DNA from: Lutjanus erythropterus
Taxonomy: Eukaryota; Chordata; Actinopteri; Lutjaniformes; Lutjanidae
NCBI GenBank assembly: GCA_020091685.1
Contig: CM034601.1
Coordinates: 15,520,972 to 15,584,971, forward strand
Direction of reading: 5' to 3'
Length of the DNA: 64,000 nucleotides
Each line of letters starts with the position of its first letter. Positions within the stretch are counted from its first letter, which is position 1. Below, one piece after another: positions 10,340 through 22,184 of this stretch. Under the pieces are notes generated by a model. That model searched no databases. It was not told the origin of the DNA and saw only the letters and a list, made by a program, of their open reading frames with translations. The position numbers were made by a program, and so were the translations under genes.

Positions 10340-11400
10340 TTATATGTATGATTTTTCTTCCCTGGGCTTCTAAAAATAATTCAAATTAAACAATCTGAGT
10401 TAGAATCACTCACTAGTTGAACAGTTTACAAGCAGAGAACAGATGCAACTTGTGATGAAGGATCACAAGACTAAAATTTTAGGAGCCTCAGTCACAAACT
10501 GTTTTCATGCTGTTTATGGTTTGGTCAGCAGGCGTCACTCTTTGCCCACTGCACCCTTCACACAGTGACACCATTCAATCTACTGTTCATCATCACTGTC
10601 TTAAATGATCTGTTACATTTCCCAGCACAATACAGATGAAACTGTTTGTTTGTGGCATATCTGCAGTTAAAGCCAGCCACCTTTCCCACAATAATGAAGA
10701 ATAATGAATCCTATCATAAATCTGGCCTTGTTGACACAACAGGGCGTCTCTGCTCTTAGTTAAACACAAAGGTATTTTGCTTTCCGTGCTGTCAAGGTTG
10801 AGGAATAACACGCCGACCATCAGGTAATTTTCACACCTGAGCAGAAGCTTTGTGCTAAAAAAGGCTGTGATTTAGTAATTACACGTAGGGAACTGAATGT
10901 TTGGCATGTCACACATCCTGACGCACAGAAACCAATCAGAGGTGTAAACAAACACTAAAGCAAGGTTAAGGAATGTGTCTTTTATCTTTGATGTGTGGTG
11001 TCGGAGACGTTTTGCGAGTGTGACGTCAGTGCACAAAATATGTTTTCAGGCTTCAGTCTGGAATCAGCGGCGTCACGTTTTGTGAGTGTTGCATGATGAC
11101 CAGATGACTTCAGAAAACCTAAGCATCTACTTCCACCCATTCATTTAGTGGAGGTTAAGGTTTTCCAGATGTTTCGAGTGCTTCCTTACGTTAAGCCCCA
11201 TCCTGTGCTTGGCTCGGGCTGGTAAGTCGCACATCGGAAAGGTCACAAGGTCAAAGATGCTCCCTTGTTTTGTGGAGATGATTTACAGTGGACACACGCA
11301 CACACACGAGACAATATAGCGCATGTGCAATGGTGGACTCATGCTGTCTGAAAGGGCAATGGCAAAAAAATAAGTGCATCTGCTGTATGCTAGAGTTGTG
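10340..11400. other. Non-coding; locally CpG-rich patch at about 10995-11095
   Basis: A CRE (TGACGTCA, 11021-11028) lies between two copies of ACGTTTTGYGAGTGT (11007-11021 and 11075-11089). The ORF at 11251-11448 (-) runs into the minisatellite and is not a gene. Confidence 0.4.
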
Positions 11401-11945
11401 ATGCACTTTACCATGTTTTATCCATGGGAAGGATGCTCTGAAGGGCACTTAACCACATTTTGTCCACTAGAAGGACACTAGAGGCCACTTACCAACATTG
11501 TCTATTGGAAGGGCACAGAACCATGTTGTGTTCATAGGAAGGACACTCTAAAGGGCACTTAACCACACTGTCTACTGGAAGGGCACTTTAGAGGGTACTT
11601 AACCATATTGTCCATGGGAAGGACACTTTAGAGGTCACTTAACCACATGTTTTGTCCACTAGAAGGACACTCTAGAGGGCACTTAACCATGGTGTCCACT
11701 GGAAGGGCACTTGGGGTACTTCATCATGTTTTGTCCTCTGGAGGGGCACTCTAGAGGGCACTGAACCATTTCTTCTTCATTGGAGGGACATTCTAGAGGC
11801 CACTTACCTACACTGTCCATTGGAAGGGCACAGAGGGAACTTAACCATGTTTTGTCCACTGGAGGGGCACCTTAGGGGGCATTTTATCACAATATATTGG
11901 ACATTGAGCCCACTCTAGAGGGCTCTTATCATGTTTTATCTACCA
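11401..11945 (+). repeat. Degenerate minisatellite, about 40-44 bp unit, about 14 copies
   Basis: Units follow the pattern AACCATGTTTTGTCCACTGG, then AAGGGCAC, then TCTAGAGGGCACTT. Unit starts (ACCAT/ACCAC) fall near 11410, 11451, 11491, 11520, 11562, 11602, 11642 and 11686, and further copies run to about 11930. Units diverge by substitutions and small deletions (11491 is short), and the last two copies are the most degraded. It is not coding. Confidence 0.9.
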
Positions 11946-11949
11946 TAGG

Positions 11950-12780
11950 AGCATCCAAGGAGACAATTTTGGGGCATTTTTTCAAACATGTGAGGCACCA
12001 GAGGGGACATTCACCCCCCTGCCCCCAGTCCACCAGTGTGCACGTGTATGTCTTCTCTGTGGTGTACTATCTGACCTCTTGCCTGAGTGATTGAAAGCGA
12101 ACACACACAGAGCAGGTTTGGGGTTTCAGCCACCTTAATCAAACCTCATCAGCCGAGCTCAGGGGGCTTGACAGTGACTCCAGTCTGTGTGGCATTTATT
12201 CCACCCCGGTGGGAGTTTAAACAACACAGCAAGACGCAGAGAAAACAGTTCGATGCGTGTATGTCTGGTCTGGTGACTCCAACTAGGTAATGAGGCAGAA
12301 AAAAAATGTTAAAAGCCCAAAAGAGGGATCATGGAGTCTGCTGTGTGAGAGAGTTTCTCTTCTATCAGGTAAAGACGCAGCTTTGATGTCTTTAAACCGT
12401 TAGTGGGTTAACATCACGCATTAACATTTTTGTGAGGCATACATGCCATGTTTTCTTGTGGTCTGCGTGTGTGTGTATGTGTGTGTGTAACTCCGGCGTC
12501 GAGTAATGAGTCAGGCCAGGCGGCTGCAGTACCTGAGGATTGGGTTACATGAGCTGTCTGTCAGCACAGACAAAATGAGCCCCCTCGGGACAGAAGAGAC
12601 AAAGTGTTGTTCACACCGCACCGATGTCAAATACTATCAAGAGTAATCCTTCACATTTGTTCTTAGGGAGGCTGGACTCCCAAATGGGTGGTGTCTGACA
12701 CCAGATACCTTTAGAAATCAAAGGAATGTGTTGTGAAGTTAGCTTGATTGGTGTGCTATTGACAACTTTACTGGCTGCAT
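11950..12780. other. Non-coding; short (TG)n at 12463-12489
   Basis: Flank of the minisatellite, with a GTGTGTGTATGTGTGTGTGT tract. ORFs at 11897-12290 have no recognisable domain. No repeat family was identified. Confidence 0.4.
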
Positions 12781-12784
12781 GTGA

Positions 12785-12998
12785 ATCCATCCATTTTGTA
12801 TACCCACTCATCATGTTCGGGGTCACAGGACGCTCATCTGGACGTGAGAGAGTTACACCCTGGACAGTCCATCACAGGGCTGACACATACAAACAGACAG
12901 CCATTCACACTCACATTCACAGCTATGTGCAGAGTCACTAATTCATCTAACCCCCACCTTTATGCGTGGAGTTTACACGTCTGTGGACTCTGAGCTGC
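12785..12998 (+). mobile_element. Fish dispersed repeat with CCATCCATTTTGTATACCC start
   Basis: ATCCATCCATTTTGTATACC, TTACACCCTGGACAGTCCAT, CACAGGGCTGACACA and CATTCACACTCACATTCACA occur in the order of a very common teleost repeat, in which a CATC-rich start is followed by ACACCCTGGACAGGTC and TCACAGGGC. It may derive from the 3' end of an RTE-type LINE, which I cannot confirm. Confidence 0.6.
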
Positions 12999-12999
12999 G

Positions 13000-15100
13000 A
13001 TGCCTTCCAGTCTGAGACGATACGAATCAAAAACAGCTTCAAACTTCTCTTAATTATCAATAAAAATAATAATAATATTTGGAACAATAAGCTGAAACAC
13101 ATGGTTCACATTGTTTTCATCATTGTAAAAACAAACAACCATGATTTATCTTTAAAGATATGAGAGACGGACAATCAGTTTCCATCACAAACGTTTTCTT
13201 CAAACTATAAAAAAAAGTTTCAACTCTCAAACAATGGATGCTGGGAAGTCTGATAAAATTCTGCTGTGCTTTGACTAATTCTTTACTAAATAGAGAGTAC
13301 AAGAAAATGATAAGTTGCTAAAAACACAGTGACCTTAATAATGCATTTTTGTTGTGTTAAGTGAACGATATTAAGTCATTTTATTGAACAAGAAATTGAC
13401 TACATGTCATATGAACATAAAAAACATTGAGTACATTTTTGTAAATGTTTTGTTTATTCAGCTACCAAAATATATGCTAAGTGCACAATGTATGTGTTGC
13501 TAGTTTGTCTTGAAGTAATTAAGCTGTATCAGCTATAAATTTTAGTATAATGAACTCAAAAATCAGCACTTGTGGACTTAAATTATGTCAAATTATGTCA
13601 CAAGAAATGGGCATTTGTGTCAAGGGGACATGACATGACTTTTCTGAACATTTGTGTGGAATCTACACAAAAATATTGTCATGAGTGAATTAGGGTTTCA
13701 GAGAATAGTCAGGAAAATATCACTAAAAGTTTGGGATGACCATGACAACATCTGGCAAGTCAAATATAACTTATAAATTCTGAAATAACTTAAGAATTTG
13801 GGGAATTATCATTACAAAAGTTGGTAACCACCGTGAAAAAGTTTTGGATAGTGTGAAGAAATCGGAGGTAACCTTGAAACCTCCTCCAAAAACCAACGAA
13901 TATGAGTAATCCTAAACATTCAAATTCAGAATTATCTTGATAAATTGTAGATGTCAACATAAATTGAGGGGAAAAAATGCGTATTCCCTAATTTTCAGGG
14001 TTAATTCTGAGTTTTTAGGATTGTCTGTTATTTTAAAACATTTTATCTCATTACTTTGGGTTATGACTGCAGTTTAAAACTCCAATAAACTGTCATTGTG
14101 AACTCATTAAATAACGAACAGTATAATGTTTTCACCTTTACCTTTCTTGTATTGTGTACAAGCATGTAAGTGCATGTGTGTCTGTGAGTGATTGTGCGGA
14201 AGTGTTCCTGTTTGCACACACCTCATTTGACCAAAGGCTCCTGTCACCGCGGCATTATCTAACCATTCAACATATCAGTGAGTTACGGCTTACCAATATT
14301 GACACAGCTCTTTCTAGTGAGAGAGCAGGCAGCCCCGAGCAGATGCACAAACAGGTCACAGCCTATTATGGTTGTGAAATACAGAAGGAAGGACGTGTGG
14401 GTGAGGCTCAGCCCTGACCTGCCAAGCCCAAGATGCTCATTTATCTTTGAGAATCTCAAGTGTTTGGAGCGTATCCTCCCTTTAAGATGATGCATGTGAT
14501 TCTATATAAAGGTTTTGCGCTTACAGTAGAAATTCCACTCCAAAGCAGAACTGAATGTTTATAAAGCGAGGGTAAACAATTTAAAACTTGATTTTTTTTC
14601 AGAAGAGTTAAAAACAAATGTCTGTTAGTTTGTGTGAAAAATAGACAGGCCTACAGAGCAGCTTTTTCTGTTTAAAATGCAACACAAAAATACTTTAATT
14701 TCACTTTTCATGTGGTCTTTCAACATGACTGCAATCAATCTTTGATGCTGATCTGTTGAGCTGAAATCATTAGTCGAGATTAGATTAATAGATGGCAGAT
14801 AAAATCTGTGAATCAGTGGCAAAAATCTGCCTCACCTCACCAGAAACATGACAGGTCGTCTGTGAAAGCAGCTTATTACGCCCATATGCATGTTTATTGT
14901 TAGGTGGCAACCTCTAGTTGCCATAGTAATGATGATGAGAGCAAATGAAGCAGTCAGGTGACAAATTATAAAGAGCGAGAAAGTTCTTAGGCTGCAGGGA
15001 GGATGTTGGAGTGGATGGATGGATCAAACATTCCCAGACTTTCACCCAGGAGGCCGCTGTTCATGTGTGTGTGAAACCAGAACATTTACTTATTTTAGTA
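13000..15100. other. Non-coding, AT-rich, no gene seen
   Basis: Long unique-looking stretch. The overlapping ORFs at 14154-14495 on both strands show no domain and no splice or codon-bias support. Confidence 0.45.
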
Positions 15101-15103
15101 TCG

Positions 15104-15262
15104 TTAAAGGAATAGTTAACCCAAAACTGAAAATTCAGTCATTATCTACTCACCCTCATGTAATGTAAAAAGACCAATAATTAATTGATTAATCGAAAGA
15201 ATAATCAAATGTATAATGAATAATGAAAAAATATTCTTGTTTTCAGCCTCAAATATTTGTAA
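15104..15262 (+). mobile_element. Truncated TTAAAGGAA-ended MITE followed by AGGGCTGCAACTA-type fragment
   Basis: TTAAAGGAATAGTTAACCCA, then TCATTATCTACTCACCCTCA, is the left end of a very common teleost element. It stops near 15165. The next 90 bases (ATTAATTGATTAATCGAAAG) belong to the CGATTAAT-rich MITE family. One element has interrupted or replaced the other. Confidence 0.6.
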
Positions 15263-15264
15263 AA

Positions 15265-16280
15265 CATAAAAAAAGAGATGGGTAAAATAGATGACATCTG
15301 CAACGTCAGCTTCTAGAGTTTATTTTTACCCTAAGTACTGAAGTCCGAGCCTTCCGTCCAGGATCACCGACAAGGTCAGTTCCACCTATATATCATCTAT
15401 TATGATCTGGAAGACACTGGAACCAGCACACCCTATTCCTCAAGAACTGGCCCCAAGTTGGTTCATAACACAAATAAAACAGTCGTCACCACAAGAGCAC
15501 AAGAAACTTCACAAACACGACCCTGGAGGTTGTGTCCCCAGAGAGAGCTCGTCTTGGTCCAGAGAGGGCCGTGGTGGTTTTGGGACTTCATACCGCACAA
15601 GGACTGGAAACCTCCGTCCTGTTTCAGTAGTTCCCACAGCAATAAAAAATGCGAATGAGAAAGGCAGATTAGCAGCTGCTGGCTGGCCGTGTCCTTTGCT
15701 TTCTCCTGGTATTGAGGAGTGGATGATGCTCCATGGCCCAGTTGGCATTGGTTTTACTCGTGCTTTATTAACGTGTTTATTCATTTTATTTGCTTGGTTT
15801 GCTTTGGTTTGCTTTTTTCATTGAATTTTCAACATTGAACTATGAAGTCCTATGAGACCCATGAGTCTGTGATTTCGGGCTACGAAACTAAACCTGACTC
15901 ACAGCTTGGCAGTCAAGAGGTTCCCAGTCAGTAAGGAGGTCAAATCATCTTCGCTGTGTAAATTATGAGCCCACCAAATCCACAAAAACATACTTTTGCG
16001 TGACCTTGGGTTTGTAGTACTGCTGCTGGCTGTCAAATTACATTGACATCCAGAGCACTTTGTTCTCATTTGGAAGGGGTGGTTGACTGGTAACAGCACG
16101 GGGAGGCATAGAAAAACACACTCCTTCAGACATGTGCTGAAGCTATCAAGGAGCTGAGGGAGGATGGCAACCTTTCAAATAGGAGCTTAGACAGAGAGGG
16201 AAGGAGGGAGTGCAGCCCCCAGGTCTTCTTCTCATTTCATACTGACTCACACTTGACGGCCTCAGGCCAAAAGATTTATG
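15265..16280. other. Non-coding; contains a 140-codon ORF of doubtful status
   Basis: The segment is somewhat richer in GC than its flanks. The + strand ORF 15402-15824 ends in a hydrophobic stretch but overlaps an open frame on the - strand (15509-15784) and matches no family I know. No promoter, Kozak preference or splice structure supports it. Confidence 0.4.
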
Positions 16281-16284
16281 CATC

Positions 16285-17629
16285 TTAAAGGGTAACTTCA
16301 GTATTTTTCAACCTGTACCCAGCTGCATAAAACTACTTAGGTTTCCCTTAAACTTTCCCTATAATGACTTGGTGAGTTGCATAAAATCAGCCTATCCATT
16401 TCTTTAGCATGTTGTATCTCAGTGTCTCCGCTTAGCTACTTAAGAATTGACTGTTGCTAGAAGGCTGTTGACCATTAGTCTTAGTCTAAACACTTAGGCA
16501 AGGAGACAACCTAAGAAGTTTTATGCAACTCTCCTAAGTGAGAGTTGAGTTTGAAACTTAAGGTGGTTTATGCAACCAGGCACTGGACACTATTTTGCCA
16601 TGTTTTCTTCTGTCTAAGTGACATACTGTATAAATGAATGTTTGAAACTGATCCAGTATTGAGGGAAGTGACTGCAGCCATCAGAAGCAAAACTGAGCTA
16701 CAATGAAATCCCTCTGGGCAACTGCACACCATCAAAGATAGTCCACTGAAAATGCTCGTTTCTGCTACTTACTTCACCAAATTGTTATTATAAATGTCTG
16801 ACAACATTATGGCAAGGGTCCCCACAGAGATAGACCTTTTTTAAGAGTGAGCTCCTTTTTGTTCAACCAGAAACAGCTGTTTTATTGCTCCTGCCAAACC
16901 CACCAGACTCCATTTACAGAAACAGTAATTTTATCGTCGAAAAAACATCCTTCGTTCAGTAAGTAAAACTCACCAAAAACCTCTTGGCTCTTCTTTCCAC
17001 TGTTCCAACAATCATCGGCTCTGGTCTGGTCAAAATAAACCATTAATTCACAGCGTTAGATGTAAAAATATTCTGGCTCTCCACGTCATTTTTCCCTGCT
17101 GTTTCTCTGATTATCTGATGTTCCACATCCCTCTTGTTCCACTCCTGATATTTTCACATCTAACGTGGTAAATTTAAGGTTATTTTGACCAAATTCGAGT
17201 TGGTGATTGTTGGAGGAGTAGAAAATTGAGCCAAGATGTTTTTGGTGAGTTTTATTTCGTCTCTGTCAAGTTTGAATGAAGATGATGAAGATAAAATTAC
17301 TGTTTCCGTAAATGGGGTTTGGCAAGAGAGTAAAACAGGTATTTCTAGTTAAACAAAAAGGATTTTACTCTTTAAAAAAGGTTTATCTCTGTAGGAATCC
17401 TTTCTATAATGTTATCAGATACTTGTAGTAACAATCTGAGTCTATCAGTGGCAAAACAAGTACTTTTTCTGGACTTTGACGGTGCACAGTTGCTCAAGAG
17501 GATTACGTTGCGGTCCGTTTCACCAGCTGACGGCTGCACTCGTCTCACTCAATACTGGATTAGTGTCTTAGACACAACAACATAGGGAAACAAGGGTCCA
17601 GGTTGGAAAATACATAAATTACCCTTTAA
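16285..17629. mobile_element. TTAAAGGGT-ended foldback MITE, 1.35 kb, with nested insertion
   Basis: The left end TTAAAGGGTAACTTCAGTAT and the right end ATACATAAATTACCCTTTAA are inverted copies. Long arms match in inverse orientation: GACTCCATTTACAGAAACAG at about 16907 against CTGTTTCCGTAAATGGGGTT at about 17302. CACCAAAAACCTCTTGGCTC matches GAGCCAAGATGTTTTTGGTG. It has no coding capacity. The TTAA ends suggest TTAA target-site specificity. Confidence 0.85.
16321..16582. mobile_element. Nested small MITE inside the 16285-17629 foldback element
   Basis: CCAGCTGCATAAAACTACTT at the left and GTTTATGCAACCAGG at the right are approximate inverted repeats. The host element reads through from CCTGTACCC to CTGGACAC when this block is removed, as shown by the host's own opposite arm (GGGTCCAGGTTGG). 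CTGTACCC and CTGGACAC may be a decayed 8-bp target duplication. Confidence 0.7.
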
Positions 17630-17634
17630 AACAG

Positions 17635-18167
17635 TAGACTGTTAAAAGGACGTGAAGCTGATTCCTGGGAGAACAACAGACAGACAGAAAGAGAAACGTG
17701 GAACCGTGCCAATCAGATATGATGGTGAAGATTCAGTTATATTTTAGGTACTTTCTATTTATCTGTAAATCTGAACCCTTTCAAAACAAAACTGAAAATA
17801 TCACGTCTATCTGCGGTACTTTTTAGTTTTTCCAGACAAAGATTTAAAACACAACCAGACCAGACATGATGTCACTGACATCAGCAGGACATAAATCTAA
17901 AGTAGCTACAAAAATAACCCCCCAAATGGCAAACATTACTGCACCTGTAATCGCATTAGGCCTTCAAGGTAGGGGGAGCGGAGATTCAATTACATGATTA
18001 TGTCTCAGCAGAAGCCTGGTTAGTGACTGTAATGGGCCCACAGTGGCCCGATTGTTGAAGTTCAGCTACTGAGAGGTTTCCTAAATATGTTGAGTCTGTG
18101 TGGGCCTTTTGTTTTTCAGGTCTATTTTTGTCCTTGTTGTTGTGAAGCACTTTTTAGATTAACCTAT

Positions 18168-18199
<32 letters not shown>

Positions 18200-20640
18200 G
18201 CCCAATGGAAATAAGTTTGATTTAACTGGAGTTGACCTAAATTTGAGACGTTTCATCTCTACTGGGAGTCGGTGTAATGAAAACATGTTGTTAGTCTTGG
18301 CAGGTGGGGATCCACCACAAAAGCCAAACGCAGTTGACCCATTTTAGCTCCTGACCACGACTGACAAAACGCTGACCTATTCAATCATGAGGGAAACAAG
18401 TCCTGCAAACTCTTTAAGGAAGCATTAAAAGGCTGTAATAATTTGAACTTTAAAAGCAGCCGCATGCTTAGATTTAAAATCTAAACATCACTTACTGATT
18501 CAATTCATAGCACTGAAATTAAGGAAAATCAGTTTTGGTTAATTTCACTTTTGATAGCCTGACACCTCCAGCAGACGGAGAGGCTACTATGCATTCGTGG
18601 TGTCCACAGCTGTCCATGTAAGCGTCCATGTGGGAGTACTCAGGCTTTGACTGAGGCAGAGATGGTGAACAAAGAGACTCTGAGTGAGGAGCCAACTAGA
18701 CTGCATCTCTCAGTCTGCACTGATGAAGTGACACATAGTTGTGATGCAGCTTTCATTTGCGAGGGCTGTCCAGCAGACAGTCGTGTCTAGAAGGGAACCC
18801 CAGACCCGTGTGATCATTTTGACCCAAACAGTGATCTTTCCATAATCCTTAAGTGTCTTTTGTACCTGCACCTAAGAAGATCATTGTCATTGTCACATTA
18901 TGAAACAATTAGGTTGTACAATTTGTGTAATGAAGAAACAACACATACAAATCTTGCAAGAGTTTTGCAAATCTAGGGTTCCCTTATAGGCACAATGTCG
19001 CTTGCAGCTTGACTTTTAGCTCATCCTTCTTCTCATCAGTCACAGTTGCTCTTAATGGCATAACATGCTTGGGCTCAAATTACCAAACGGTTTCATTAAT
19101 GAGCAGCGGACTGTTAGATGATTAACAAATGCAATCAGCGTCTTTTGAAAGTACAGTCAGATCAGCTGGACCTGTCACTTCTGACACCCCAGGTGGAGAA
19201 GAGGTAAGTAGGGAAAAAAGCCATGCTTCAGCCAGGACTTAAAGCTGCTCCTGGATAATGTCCAGTCATGAAAATGAGGTGGACAAATAGGGCCAAGAAA
19301 TTGTAGACGGATGTGCCTGCATCTTACAGAGACCTGCTCAACAACATCGCACTGGACCAGTTCTGAGCTGACAGATGCAACACACAGAACTCCAGCAGGA
19401 CGAGGGGAGGACACTGTGTTTTCTTCTGTGTTTTTACACTGATGAGGCTTCGTGCACAAACACAGTCAAAGTTGAGGGTCAGCATTTCCCAGATGTCCAA
19501 CATTTCATGTGAAGATGTCCACCATAATATCATCACCATCTTGTTGCTGCAGTTCACATTCAGCCTGAAGCAAATTCAAAAATTGCACTACAGTATTATT
19601 TTCTTGGTGTATACGTGTATTTATGTAAATACATGAATAAATTGCTTTATTTTTTTTTATTATATATTTTTCCCTTTTCCTCTCTGAATTAAATGAATTA
19701 CTTTCTATATGCTGTACTTGGTGTGCAGCACGAAGTAACTACAACTCTTCAACTATTCCTGACAAACGTTGGCACGCATCACGCTGTCTGGCAGCAACGT
19801 GATCTTTGGCTGCAAACCATTCTTGGACATTGCAGCCATTGTGGAACAGCATAGTGCTACTACAGAAACGTTTCCTCACCGAGCTTTAATTTTCACTCCA
19901 GACTGCTGGCTAATGAAGCCGTGTGTAAGAGGACAAAAATGTTCTCGGTGGCTAACTGATTAACTGTTAACTGTGTACATCTCTAACAACACAAACACAT
20001 ATCTGCATTCAATGTTTGAATTTGTCTTTTTGTCAAAAACTTCATTTTGGGGGTTCACAAAGCGTGCAGGGTTTCAGGGTCTCATCAGTGCCAATCACAC
20101 CAGATTGCCAGAAAGCCACCAGATTAAAACAACATTTTAACATTTCACGACCTGAAATGACCCCTTTCAAGGCAATATTTAACCCACTGTAATTATATTG
20201 GTACTCTGTATCAGCTGATATGTAAAGCTGAGGCATCACGGCTGGTAGGGAAGGGAAAAATGGCTTCAGAACAACTCTACATATCTCTGAACTTTTCATT
20301 GACATCTTTTGGAAGCAAATATCACCAATAAAAGTTGTCTTAATGTCTCAGTTTGGACCAGTGCTTTTGCCTGAGACATAAATCAGTCAAACCCCAAATC
20401 CATGCCATAAAAAGTTTGTTTCACAGAGGGATAAACTCAATGAGGGACCCTGACAGGGGTATGCAGCATAAAAGAGAAGCAACACGCGATAGTCTGGAAG
20501 TCATCATGCAAAGACGGGTAAAACTCTCCCTCTGTTAGTCCCCCTAAAGCCACTGAAGTCCCTGAAGCCCCTGTAAGGCTGTAAACAGGTTCTGGAAGCA
20601 TTCTTCAGGGATATCTCAGAAATGTTTAGCTCCCCTCGTC
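17635..20640. other. Non-coding; 27-base poly-A tract at 18173-18199
   Basis: No exon was recognised. The ORFs at 18087-18347 (translating the A tract as lysines), 19175-19557 and 20042-20305 have no domain. The A tract might be the tail of an old retroposed copy, but no upstream retroelement body was identified. Confidence 0.4.
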
Positions 20641-20645
20641 CAAAC

Positions 20646-20646
<1 letters not shown>

Positions 20647-20701
<55 letters not shown>
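20647..20701. repeat. (AC)n microsatellite, about 27 perfect copies
   Basis: Fifty-five uninterrupted bases of AC dinucleotide. Perfect repeats of this length are likely polymorphic. Confidence 0.98.
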
Positions 20702-20707
<6 letters not shown>

Positions 20708-21059
20708 CCTTTAAAATGTCTCAGAGAGCATCGGTGAAGTGACATGTGAACGCACAGCTGGTATCAGTGAAAAGATAAGGGGATGAAGACAATCTGTTTT
20801 TCATTGTATTTGGATGCTTTTGTGTCAAAGACCTTGATGTCTTTAATTGTATTCATCACAAAATAATTGCAACTTATAAACACATTTTTCTGCATGATGA
20901 AAGGAAAGTTCTACACAGTGAATTTTCTAAAAATGGATTTATTCCAAACCCAATCTGGATCAGAGGAACAATAGTTGGAGTAGAGTTATTGAACAAAAGT
21001 TTTTTCTACTAAAAGTGCATTATTTAAGATTTTTCTGTTTATGCAGAAATAAAAGTGCT

Positions 21060-21735
21060 TACTAGAACCACAAAGAGTTCTTTCTCTTGTCCCTATAGGA
21101 AAACCCATCTCAGTTCTTGGTAGAACCTTTTATAAAGGTTCCACTTGGACCCCTTTCAGAGAGTTCTGTCTAGAACCCAGTAGAAAGGGTTATACCTAGA
21201 ACTATCTGTAAAAGGATGAAACCTTTTACAGATAGTACAGAGGTTTCACAGAGAACCCTTCTATGATGTGATGGTTCCACCCAGAATCCTCTCTGGGGGG
21301 CTCTCTCCAGAACCTTCCCACCTTCTAATAGTGCTACCGAGTTCTGCCAAGAACCTCTTTATTTTTCAGGGGGTTTATCTAGAACTCACAAAGGGGTTCT
21401 GCTGAGAACCTTTTTTATATTTCAAGGCTTTTACCTAAAGCCCTTCAACTGGTTTCTACCAAGAGCCTCTTTTGTATTTCAAGGGTTTTATCTAGAACAT
21501 GCTCAGGGAGGTCTACAGAGAACCCTTTTGTATTATGATACAAAGAACCCTGGACAAAAGAGTTTATTAAGGATTTCAACAATCCTTGAACAACTCTTTC
21601 TTTCAAAAATAGTTATTTGGGTGAAAAGACCCCTTAATGGAACCCTTACTCTTTCAAGGAACCCTTGACAAACCCCTTTTTTCGAAAAAGGGCTCCTCGG
21701 AAGCAAATGGTTCTAAGTAGAACCTCAGCCTCAGA
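21060..21735. repeat. Degenerate array rich in GGTTCTA/TAGAACC palindromic half-sites
   Basis: About 680 bp is packed with TAGAACC, GGTTCTA, AGAACCTTTT and GGTTTTATCTAGAAC variants in both orientations, at roughly 30-50 bp intervals, flanked by A/T-rich spacers such as TTTGTATTTCAAGG. This resembles a repeat type seen across teleosts (AAAGGGTTCTATATAGAACC). It may be internal sequence of a non-autonomous DNA transposon. No terminal repeats were identified. Confidence 0.75.
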
Positions 21736-21739
21736 GTGT

Positions 21740-22140
21740 ATCGATGACATGATGACATCATGCTACAAAAAAGTGGTCCACTTTCCTCAAAAGTAAGGAT
21801 TTAAAGTGAAGAGGGGACACCCAGCTGTGTCTGGCAGAAATCACCTGTCATTCCTTCAAAGGTTAATGCCAAACACTGATTTTTCTCGGGGAAAACACAA
21901 CCAGTGAAGCCAACAGTTCTGCTGCGAGGTGCGTTGTGACGTTTTCACGTTGTTGGTGCGGCCACTGGAGGGGTTAACCGTGCACTGCGGCCTGGTTTAG
22001 TTCAGCTTTTGGTGCAAAGAGAGGAAAGCAGGTAAACAAGCTTTCAAGAAATGAAATGGAACAAAAGCCAGACACTGGGTAATTTCCTGAGAGAGTGTGA
22101 GTGGGTGGCTATAGAGGTTTGTGTGAGTAGGTGGGGGTGT
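21740..22140. other. Non-coding, no gene seen
   Basis: Right flank of the GGTTCTA array up to the next TG tract. Nothing was recognised. Confidence 0.4.
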
Positions 22141-22141
22141 A

Positions 22142-22152
22142 TGTGTGTATAC

Positions 22153-22180
<28 letters not shown>
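22142..22180. repeat. (TG)n microsatellite, interrupted
   Basis: TGTGTGTATACG is followed by about 13 uninterrupted TG copies. Confidence 0.95.
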
Positions 22181-22183
<3 letters not shown>

Positions 22184-22184
22184 T

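Noticed and set aside
11210..11240. Strong donor-like GCTG|GTAAGT at about 11220 on the + strand after a CRE-containing patch
   Set aside because: A single donor motif is expected by chance in this much sequence, and no partner acceptor or coding frame was found.
18173..18199. Poly-A tract as evidence of a processed pseudogene
   Set aside because: No reverse-transcribed gene body, exon-like sequence or flanking target duplication could be seen upstream.
20504..20698. ORF of alternating Cys-Val residues
   Set aside because: Direct translation of the (AC)n microsatellite. The same applies to the Cys-Val frames at 22051-22345 and 53422-53752.
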